Positions 7,739 through 15,202 of a stretch of 16,686 nucleotides of DNA are shown here, piece after piece. The position numbers and the translations under genes were made by a program. The stretch spans positions 1-16,686 of the forward strand of contig JAZUKW010000032.1 in assembly GCA_045643425.1 (NCBI GenBank), read 5' to 3'. The notes under the pieces are model-generated. The model ran no database searches. It had not been told where the DNA came from and saw only the letters and a list, made by a program, of their open reading frames with translations. The first letter of the stretch is position 1. Each line of letters starts with the position of its first letter. The stretch is from RGIG426 sp045643425 (GTDB taxonomy: Bacteria > Bacillota > Clostridia > Oscillospirales > Acutalibacteraceae).

Positions 7739-10700
7739 CAGGCTGTCCTCCACCACGACGGTCACCGTCTTTTTGCCGCCGTAAGGCGTCACAGACAAGC
7801 GCAGCGTGGTTTCGCCGGCGGCAAGGCCGACCAGCGTGTTATTCTCCACCGCTATCACCGTCGCATCGTCCACCGCGAACGCGACCGCGGCGTTGCGATA
7901 AAACGCGGACGGCTCATAGGTGGCGGAAAGCGCCAAGCTCTCGCCCTTTTTCAGCGTGATGACTTCTCCGTCCTTCACGTCGGAAAGGGTGATGCCAAAC
8001 GGCGAAGTCAGCGCCGCCGTCGCGATCTCCGGCTCGGAAAGCGCCGTGCCGTCTTCATCGCGCACCGTCAGCACGTATTCGGCGTAACCGTAGGCCACGC
8101 TGTCCGGATCGATCTTCACCCGCGCCTCAAACGGCACGTCCACATTTTTGTCCATCGCGGGAAGCTCCACCGTGGCAAGCACCGCGGGCGAACCGCCGTT
8201 GCCGATAATTTCGATCGTTTGTTTGCCGGTCGCCGGCGCACCGACGTTCTTCACGAAGCCGGTAAGAATAAACTCATCGCCGTCCTGCACGCCGGATTCC
8301 GGCGTCAGCACGTACTCCGGCTTGCCGTCAAACAGCTTCGTCCGGCTGACGGACGATTCCTCGGCATTCTCCTCGGTCATCACCAAGCGAAGTTCAAGAT
8401 CCTCCAGGCGGCCGACCGCTTTTTCGGGAAGCGTGAAGGTATCCGTCAACCAAATGCCCGACCCGGCCGGCACCGCGCCGTCCACTTTTCTTTCGTCGAG
8501 CTGCTGCAGGACCTCGCCGTCCAGCACAAGCGATGCCGTGTAAGAGAAGCTCGGCTCGCATTTCACGCCCACGTTGGCGAGGCGGAAGCTCACGTCAAAC
8601 TCTTCGCCCGCCTCCCACGGCACGGTGATCGGCGCCGCTTCTTTGATCTCCAGCGAGCTGACGGTCACGTAATCCGTTTCCATCAGCGCCACGCTCGACT
8701 CCTCGTAGACGTCGCCGCTCATATCCACGTCGTATTTCGTGTTGACCATCATCAGGCGGCCGTCGCCCAGATCCGCAAACTCCGGAAGCTCGTTCAGCGA
8801 CTTGTTGGCCGTCATCCGAATCGGCGACGACCACGCGGAATACGGCGTGCTTTCGTCGTTCGTTTTCACGTAACCCGCCAAATAAATATCCTGCGTCGGG
8901 TTAAATTCCGTCTCGTCCTGCTGTAACTCAGCGGAATTTTGCGCCCACGTCACGAACAGGTTTTGCTCTCTGTCAGCAAACGCCGTAAAGTTGTTGATAG
9001 ACAGCTCGTTGTCCTTTTCGGTCTTCACGTCCACGACGTTCGCGTTCACGAGCCCGTTTTCGTCCACGTCGGTCATCATGCTCTCGGCGCTGATATAGCG
9101 GATCTCTTTGCCGTCGTGCAGCCAGAACAGATAACTCGTATCGGCACAGCAAACGAGCCGCGGCACGCTGTCGTTTACGTCGTTATCGGTCACGCGAATG
9201 GCCGGCTCGGTCGTGTGTGTGTCGAAATCATACAGCTGGACGAACAGCTCGCGATCGTTCTCCGTCGCTAAGTTGTTGTCCTCGTCCACCGTGTAGGCGT
9301 AAATGCCGTAATGCTTCGTGTATTTTTGCTTAAACGCCTCCAACGCCTCGTTAAAGGCCTGCGCCTCGTCTTCGGTGCAGCCCTCCGGCGTGATGTCGTG
9401 CTCGGTGAAATATTTCTCCGTAAACGCGTCGATGTCGGCGGCGTTGAGGTTTGTTACAATACCGCTGTTGACCGTGAAATCCGCCACAACGGGATTCGTT
9501 TTGCCGAACGCCGCGTTCGGTACAAAGCGCTGACCCTTAAACTCCTCCAAAAGCGCCTCGGCATCCGCACCGTCCGCCAATTCGTTTTCGAAGAAGCGGT
9601 CGCGCACCCATTCGCCGGTCGCGCCGTCATACAGCATATACATCAGCACCGAGCCGTTGGTATACGGCATACCCTCGTTCATCAAATCCGACGCGTTTTC
9701 GATCGTGTTTACCTCGGATTTTTGGTAGATGAGCAGTGCATCGCCGCTGTCCTTGTCGTAAACCGCCATCGGCGCCGTATCGTAATAGTCATCGTCCGTC
9801 AACCGCTCGATCTCGCCGAGCGTCATCGTCTCTTTATCCATACGCACGGTATAGATCTCGTTTTTAGACAGATACGCGGCGTAATCACCGGCCGTCACTT
9901 TTTCCGGACGCGACACCCACGAAATCAAAATGTCCTTGCCGGTGTCGCACACCGACGGCGCAAAGTCCGCCGTGCCGTCGTCTTGAATGACCACCGGCGT
10001 CTCCCAACGCTCGCCGTTGTAGAGCATATATTTGAGCACGGTGCGCTCGTTCGCCTCGCGCTCCTTGTCATCGTCCAGGTAAACCATCAGCACCTTGCCG
10101 TTGTCCAGCGGGATCAGCTTTTGCTGGGCATCGTCGTACGAGTTCGTAACGATCACCCGCGTGCTCACGCTCTTAAACGAGCTGCCGATGGTGTTGCGGT
10201 CGCCCATAAAGCGGGATTCTTTATCGCCGCGCGGTTTGCTCTCGATCGGCGCGTTTTCCATCGCCGACAGCATCGCGTTTTCGTTCGCTTTTTCTTTCTC
10301 TTCCTCGACGATCTCCTCCACGTCCTCAAAATAGCCTTGTTTCAGGAAATCCCAACTATACAGCGGGATCGGCATCGAGAACAGCACGAGATCCGCCCAG
10401 AACTTAATCGCGCCCGAAATCGCCACACCGGTCGGGCGTACCGTGGGATAATTCTTGCTCACCATGGGGTTGGCGATAAACCGCATCGTCAGCGTAAAGC
10501 CGCCGCGAATGCCGATCGTACCGCAAATGCCCACGCCGGCGTAGGCGTTGCCGACCACCATCGCGCGGAAAATGAATTGGAAGTGGGAATTGTTTAAAAG
10601 TTTGTCGAGTGCTTCCTGATCCATATCCATAAACGGAATATGCGTATCCGAGTCCACCGCGATACCGAGCTCCGCCATCAGCGTCAGCGACACGTCGCCG

Positions 10701-13700
10701 CCCACGTAGACGGGGATACCGTACACGAGCATATAGTAGGTATAGCGGAAGGTGCCGACCACGCCGACGTAACCGCCGCCACCCGTAAATTCAAGGCGTT
10801 CCTCCGCCTCCGGGTTCGTGGCATCATGGTACATCGAGAACTCGAGCCAAATGCCCGCCATCGGCACGATTTTCCAAACGGGAATACCGAGCGACATCGC
10901 CCCGAGCGCGTTTTTGCTGCCGAGGCTGTCGATCATATCGGTCATATCGTTCAGTCCCTCGTCGAAATTCGACAGGGAAATTTTAAAGCCGGTATCCGAA
11001 ACCGGTTTGCCTTGGCCGTCAAAGCAGTTGCCGGTAGTTCCCGATTTGATCTGCTTGCCGAAGAACAGGCGCACGCCGCCGGTCTCGGTGGAGGCCACGC
11101 CGAACGAGATACCGAGCGCGTTGATCATCATGGTCAAGTCGCCGATGATCGGCAGGTTATAGCTCTCCCCTTTGCCCGAATGGTTGGCGGTTTTCAGCGC
11201 AATATCCATCACCACCGGCTCTTTCGGGTTAACGCCCGAAAGCGCAAGGCCCGTCCGCACCGGCGGATAGGTCGTCTGGCGGAAAATCTCCACCGGCGTG
11301 CGGTTGCCGTTTTCATCCTCGGTACAGCCGTCGCCGACAAAGCGGTCGGTGATCAGCCGCGCGTACACGAGGTCGCCCGCTTTGTATTTGGTCGCCTCTT
11401 CAAACGTGAAGGTATAGGCTTTGCTCCACGAAGTGCCGGAGCCGGTCGCTTTCGGAAGCACGAATTTTTCCGTATGCGTTACCGGGTCGATGATCACAAG
11501 CTCCACACCGATCGGCGTTTCCTCCCGCGTTTGGAGAACACCGTTTTCGTCCGTGTAGGTATAGGTATACGCCTCGCCCGTCAGCGGATCATCGGTATCC
11601 ACCGTAACGGTAAAGGTGGTCACGCTGTCGTTGATCTTCACCTTGCCGTATTCCGAATTGAGCGGGTTTTTCGCCACCACGCTGATGATGTGCGGGCGGC
11701 GCATATCCGATTCGGCGATCACGTGGTCGGCCACGGCGATGGTCGTGTTCTTTTTCCCTTCGCCGGTCAGCTTCACGTCCATATACTCGTCGTAACCGGC
11801 GGTGCTGATCTTCACTCGCACAAAGTTGCCCGTAATGCCGGGGAACGACTTGGTTTTCACCGCACCGTTAATATCGGCGATGCCGTAATGCACATCGTCG
11901 ATGATATAAAACGCGCCCGAAGCCGGATACCACGCCTGCGCCGAGGCGGTACCGCCGAGCGCCGCATCGTCGTAATACACGGTGCCCGAAAGCGTATACG
12001 CGCCCTTATCCGCCTGTGCGGCGGTCAGATACACGTAGTTGCTTTCCTCTTCGGCAAGCGCGGTAAAGTAGAACGTCCCCTGCGTATATCTCGCAAAGCT
12101 GTTGCCCTCGACCCACCATACCGGCACAAAACCGGCATCGGCGGCTTTGGCGCTTATCGCGTAGGTCTTGCCCGTCACGTTGCCGGCCTCGACAACGTAT
12201 TCGTAGTAGCCCTCGTTTTCCTCCGCCAAGCCGCTCAAAATCCCGCTCGTGGTGTCGAACAGCGCAAGCTCGGATTTTTTCACGCGCACCACCACGGCGT
12301 TTCCGCCCCGCTCGGGAAGCGGCGATATACGCATTTCGGACACACACGCCACCTCTTGGGCGTAAGTTTGTCCCGGTTTTACGTAAATATCGTATTTCTG
12401 CTTGCCGGCCGGTCGAATCGGCTCGATCAGTACGCGCGGGCATTCGTATTGGTGCTCTTTATACTGCCCGAGAACCTCCGTATTGAGCCGCAGGCAGTCG
12501 CCCACGCTGCATTGGTAAACGGTCTCCGATTCATCCTCGGACACGATCGGAATGATCTTGCCGTCCCACACCGTCACCGCGGCGCGTTCGTCCTTTTTCA
12601 CGCGGACGGTCGCCGGCATATTCGACAAAACGGGCTTGATCGCAAAGTGGCCGTACAAGCCCTGCGCACTCTCGTTTTTCTTAAAGTTGACGTAGTTCGC
12701 GAATTTCCCGATCATCTCGTTGGTGATGTAAAGGGACGCGCTGGTCGTTCCCTCCGGGAACGTCTTGACAACGGCGGCTTCTTTCGTATCGGTGTTGACG
12801 ATCTGCAGCGCCGAGATATAGCAGATCGGCGAGGTGTTGTTGCGCAGCTCCACCGTCACCGCGTTGCCGCAGGTGGTGACAAGGCTGTTGTTCGAGTCGG
12901 AGTTGAGCATCATCACCTGGTTTTCGTTGGCATAGGCGGTCGTTTGGGTATTCTTGACCCTGTTGCCGTCGCTGTCGATGAGCGTAAACGGATCGGCACC
13001 GATCATATCCACCTTAAACAAGCGCATAATGGGCTTGACGGATTTGATCGTAAGCTTGCTTTCGCCGGTGATGCCGATGATTCCACCCGCGCTTCTGACT
13101 TCCATCCCGAATTCAATGCCCTCGGAAAGGCCCTGGTCTAAATAATATTTTTCCGACCTGGAAATGGACGAAATACCATACTGATAATTCCACCATTCCT
13201 CCGCCATACTGTCGTTCGTGATATTGTGGATATCCAGCGTGGTTATTTGACCAAAAGAGGGAGTAAATTCCCAGCTTACGTCATAACCGCAGTAGTCGTA
13301 GTGCTTGTGACCGCGCAGCTCGGAATCGGGATAAAACCACACACTGCTTTTGCGCGTTTCTTTGGTGCTGCGCGGTCCCACCGTTGTAAACAACCAACCG
13401 TTTGTTTCGTAGGCCTCGGCTTTGCTGGCGGTATCGTAGAGGAAATTGCATTTTTCCAATTTCGGCAGGCAGAACGGATCGCCGATGACCTCGCTGGCCA
13501 AATCGATGTCCTGCGACACGCCGAGCGAGTTTTGCATAAGCTCCTGCAACGCGACCTCGTCTTTGCCCACAAAGCTTTCGTCCGTGGGCAAAATGGTACA
13601 CACCGCCGTGCTGTTTTTGCCGATCACGCACTCCTGCGGATCGTGGAGAACGAGCTTGAAGCTCACCGGGCCGGTCAGGCTGGTCGAGCGAACCGGAATG

Positions 13701-14815
13701 CGGATCGTCCGCTCCTCCAAGCCGAAGCCGAACACCAGCTTTGCGTGGACCTCGGAATAATCCAACCCGCCGATCGCCGTATCGTCCGCGCTGTCGAGCG
13801 AGGCTGTCAGCACCGCGGTCAAGCTGCCGCTGCGTTTCACCGTAACGGTCACGTAGCCGTCTTGCGGCGTATACGTTGCCGCGTCGAACTCGATCGTATC
13901 GGCCTCATACGGCTCGTCGTCGAGAATTTTCAGCGTAAAGTTGCCGTACATACCCGACACCGCGGCATCGTCAACGCCCTCAAGCGCAAAGCCGGATTGC
14001 AGCGTGCCGTCGCTTTTTCGGTTATCTTTCGGGGTAATGATCACGGTTTTTTCCGTCTCACCGGCGGCAAAATCCAACGTAAGATACGCCGCGTTCAGCG
14101 CCTCGCTCACCTCGGAAATGCCGTTTTGCATATAGCCGGTGGAATCGTTTTGCAAGCCCGAATCCTCCGGCAGCGTGTAGCTCATCGGCGCGCGGTCGTC
14201 CGCAAGACCGACCGCGTTTTCACGCGCGGCGGCAAGCGCACTGCCCGAGCCGGTCGATTCGGCAGAAGCGGCAGACGTTTCCTCGTCGCCGGAAAGCGTC
14301 GCCAGCACCTCCTGCGACATCGCTTCGACCGCCTGCTTGTCGCTCTCATTAAGCTCCAGCTTGCTCTGTTCTTCCTCGGTCAGTTGGTCGCTCGTGCCGA
14401 TCGTTCCGTCGATGATCGCGTCCGCGTAGTTGTATTCCTCGGTCTCGTTGACCTCGAGGTATTCGAGCATCGACTGACTCTCTTTCGCGTTTTCCACCGA
14501 CGCGCCGGACTCACCGTACAGCTTCACGGTGTAATCCTTGCCGTAAGAAGCCGTAACGTCGGTCATGACAAGGCGCACCGATCCCGCCGTTTTCGCCTCT
14601 CCGAAGCGGCAGATCTTTAAGAGATAGCCGTGACCGGCGTTCTCCTCGATCTCCGCACCGGCAGAGCCGAAGTAAAACGCGCCGTCCTCGATGTACTGCT
14701 CGTCGATCGTCACCGCCGAAAGCGCCGTCGGCTCCGGCTCGGCAAACGCCGTAAGCGGCACACTCATAATCGTGACCGCCACTATCAGCATAATTGCCAC
14801 CAATCGTTTTGTCAT
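7544..14815 (-). CDS. Giant secreted Calx-beta / propeller-like / BIG2 protein with dockerin (gene 3)
   Basis: About 2,423 residues. I start at the ATG at 14815 rather than the TTG at 14824: GGGG lies 9 bases before the ATG, and 'MTKR' begins a normal signal peptide ending AFA|E. Numbered from the TTG, domains in order are: a Calx-beta fold split by an acidic insert (halves about 53-104 and 243-305); a complete Calx-beta (310-416); beta domains of unknown family (417-940); a carboxypeptidase-regulatory-like domain (943-1030, 'PGITGNFVRVKISTAGY'); a Gly-rich hydrophobic beta region (1190-1500); an acidic linker; propeller-like beta repeats (1560-2050); two CARDB-like domains (2060-2258); a BIG2-like domain (2275-2359); and a type I dockerin (2363-2426). 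No enzyme motif is apparent. It is first gene of an operon with the 38-base-distant gene at 3087-7505. Domain calls rest on pattern and are moderate; the signal peptide, the second Calx-beta and the dockerin are the firmest. A surface adhesin or structural subunit is inferred. Confidence 0.93.
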   Translation of the reverse strand: MTKRLVAIMLIVAVTIMSVPLTAFAEPEPTALSAVTIDEQYIEDGAFYFGSAGAEIEENAGHGYLLKICRFGEAKTAGSVRLVMTDVTASYGKDYTVKLYGESGASVENAKESQSMLEYLEVNETEEYNYADAIIDGTIGTSDQLTEEEQSKLELNESDKQAVEAMSQEVLATLSGDEETSAASAESTGSGSALAAARENAVGLADDRAPMSYTLPEDSGLQNDSTGYMQNGISEVSEALNAAYLTLDFAAGETEKTVIITPKDNRKSDGTLQSGFALEGVDDAAVSGMYGNFTLKILDDEPYEADTIEFDAATYTPQDGYVTVTVKRSGSLTAVLTASLDSADDTAIGGLDYSEVHAKLVFGFGLEERTIRIPVRSTSLTGPVSFKLVLHDPQECVIGKNSTAVCTILPTDESFVGKDEVALQELMQNSLGVSQDIDLASEVIGDPFCLPKLEKCNFLYDTASKAEAYETNGWLFTTVGPRSTKETRKSSVWFYPDSELRGHKHYDYCGYDVSWEFTPSFGQITTLDIHNITNDSMAEEWWNYQYGISSISRSEKYYLDQGLSEGIEFGMEVRSAGGIIGITGESKLTIKSVKPIMRLFKVDMIGADPFTLIDSDGNRVKNTQTTAYANENQVMMLNSDSNNSLVTTCGNAVTVELRNNTSPICYISALQIVNTDTKEAAVVKTFPEGTTSASLYITNEMIGKFANYVNFKKNESAQGLYGHFAIKPVLSNMPATVRVKKDERAAVTVWDGKIIPIVSEDESETVYQCSVGDCLRLNTEVLGQYKEHQYECPRVLIEPIRPAGKQKYDIYVKPGQTYAQEVACVSEMRISPLPERGGNAVVVRVKKSELALFDTTSGILSGLAEENEGYYEYVVEAGNVTGKTYAISAKAADAGFVPVWWVEGNSFARYTQGTFYFTALAEEESNYVYLTAAQADKGAYTLSGTVYYDDAALGGTASAQAWYPASGAFYIIDDVHYGIADINGAVKTKSFPGITGNFVRVKISTAGYDEYMDVKLTGEGKKNTTIAVADHVIAESDMRRPHIISVVAKNPLNSEYGKVKINDSVTTFTVTVDTDDPLTGEAYTYTYTDENGVLQTREETPIGVELVIIDPVTHTEKFVLPKATGSGTSWSKAYTFTFEEATKYKAGDLVYARLITDRFVGDGCTEDENGNRTPVEIFRQTTYPPVRTGLALSGVNPKEPVVMDIALKTANHSGKGESYNLPIIGDLTMMINALGISFGVASTETGGVRLFFGKQIKSGTTGNCFDGQGKPVSDTGFKISLSNFDEGLNDMTDMIDSLGSKNALGAMSLGIPVWKIVPMAGIWLEFSMYHDATNPEAEERLEFTGGGGYVGVVGTFRYTYYMLVYGIPVYVGGDVSLTLMAELGIAVDSDTHIPFMDMDQEALDKLLNNSHFQFIFRAMVVGNAYAGVGICGTIGIRGGFTLTMRFIANPMVSKNYPTVRPTGVAISGAIKFWADLVLFSMPIPLYSWDFLKQGYFEDVEEIVEEEKEKANENAMLSAMENAPIESKPRGDKESRFMGDRNTIGSSFKSVSTRVIVTNSYDDAQQKLIPLDNGKVLMVYLDDDKEREANERTVLKYMLYNGERWETPVVIQDDGTADFAPSVCDTGKDILISWVSRPEKVTAGDYAAYLSKNEIYTVRMDKETMTLGEIERLTDDDYYDTAPMAVYDKDSGDALLIYQKSEVNTIENASDLMNEGMPYTNGSVLMYMLYDGATGEWVRDRFFENELADGADAEALLEEFKGQRFVPNAAFGKTNPVVADFTVNSGIVTNLNAADIDAFTEKYFTEHDITPEGCTEDEAQAFNEALEAFKQKYTKHYGIYAYTVDEDNNLATENDRELFVQLYDFDTHTTEPAIRVTDNDVNDSVPRLVCCADTSYLFWLHDGKEIRYISAESMMTDVDENGLVNANVVDVKTEKDNELSINNFTAFADREQNLFVTWAQNSAELQQDETEFNPTQDIYLAGYVKTNDESTPYSAWSSPIRMTANKSLNELPEFADLGDGRLMMVNTKYDVDMSGDVYEESSVALMETDYVTVSSLEIKEAAPITVPWEAGEEFDVSFRLANVGVKCEPSFSYTASLVLDGEVLQQLDERKVDGAVPAGSGIWLTDTFTLPEKAVGRLEDLELRLVMTEENAEESSVSRTKLFDGKPEYVLTPESGVQDGDEFILTGFVKNVGAPATGKQTIEIIGNGGSPAVLATVELPAMDKNVDVPFEARVKIDPDSVAYGYAEYVLTVRDEDGTALSEPEIATAALTSPFGITLSDVKDGEVITLKKGESLALSATYEPSAFYRNAAVAFAVDDATVIAVENNTLVGLAAGETTLRLSVTPYGGKKTVTVVVEDSLLGDANDDGLVNMKDVLTLRKQLAGLSPTIDMKNADCNEDGEVNMKDVLLLRKFLAGLVTALGAE

Positions 14816-14824
14816 TAAGACCAA

Positions 14825-14828
14825 CCCC
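14825..14828 (-). promoter_or_regulatory. Non-canonical ribosome binding site of gene 3
   Basis: GGGG, within CGAAACGGGG, sits 9 bases upstream of the ATG at 14815. The TTG nine bases further upstream, at 14824, directly abuts it, which argues against a TTG start. The site matches that of gene 2 in sequence and spacing. Confidence 0.55.
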
Positions 14829-14879
14829 GTTTCGTTTATTATTTATCCGTGATTTTTCAAAAATTCGGTATACACAATC

Positions 14880-14908
14880 AGTATAGCACAACTATATAAA
14901 AAAAACAA
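14880..14908 (-). promoter_or_regulatory. Sigma-A-type promoter of the gene 3-gene 2 operon
   Basis: On the minus strand, TTGTTT (14908-14903) is followed after 17 bases by TATACT (14885-14880), preceded by TGC as an extended -10. The expected start of transcription near 14873 leaves a leader of about 58 bases. The -35 box is formed by the U-tract of the terminator just upstream, the same arrangement as at 3015-3043. Confidence 0.78.
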
Positions 14909-14910
14909 GA

Positions 14911-14942
14911 AAAAGGTTAGGAGCCGCCGCTCCTAACCTTTT
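14911..14942 (-). terminator. Intrinsic terminator after gene 4, distal hairpin
   Basis: A perfect 14-bp stem (AAAAGGTTAGGAGC and its complement) with loop CGCC on the plus strand. Minus-strand transcripts meet a long U-tract directly after it (TCTTGTTTTTTTTATATAG). This is the main terminator of the partial gene at 15008-16686. Confidence 0.9.
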
Positions 14943-14964
14943 AAAACAAGAGGCGCACCACGCA

Positions 14965-14994
14965 AAAGCGGCGGAGATCGCTCTCCGCCGCTTT
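14965..14994 (-). terminator. Hairpin after gene 4, proximal
   Basis: A perfect 13-bp GC-rich stem (AAAGCGGCGGAGA with its complement) and a 4-base loop, 13 bases after the stop codon at 15008. It is followed on the minus strand by only four T, then GCGTGG. It may be a weak first terminator, or a 3'-end stabilising hairpin placed in tandem with the stronger one 22 bases further on. Confidence 0.65.
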
Positions 14995-15007
14995 GTTTGG
15001 TATTCGT

Positions 15008-15202
15008 TTATGCGCCGAGTTTTTCGATAATGCCCGCAAACAGCTGACGCAGCATCAACACGTCTTTCATGTTGACCTCGCCGTCCTCGTTGCAGTCGGC
15101 ATTGAGGGCGTTATACGCGATTTCCACGCCCGCCAGCATTTTGCGCAGCGTCAGCACGTCTTTCATATTCACCGCGCCGTCCTCGTTCGCGTCACCGAGC
15201 AG
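15008..15202 (-). other. Type I dockerin domain of gene 4
   Basis: Two repeats: 'GDANEDGAVNMKDVLTLRKM' and 'DCNEDGEVNMKDVLMLRQL'. The calcium ligands are intact. The second half has Arg-Gln at positions 17-18, where the other dockerins here have Arg-Lys. It ends with 'EKLGA'. Confidence 0.93.

Noticed and set aside
10640..13141. Plus-strand open frame of 833 codons opposite gene 3
   Set aside because: Same type of antisense shadow. The composition is basic and His-rich, and the minus strand carries a continuous recognisable multi-domain protein.
14822..14824. TTG as the start codon of gene 3
   Set aside because: It directly abuts the GGGG site, leaving no spacing. The ATG nine bases later has proper spacing and starts a typical signal peptide.
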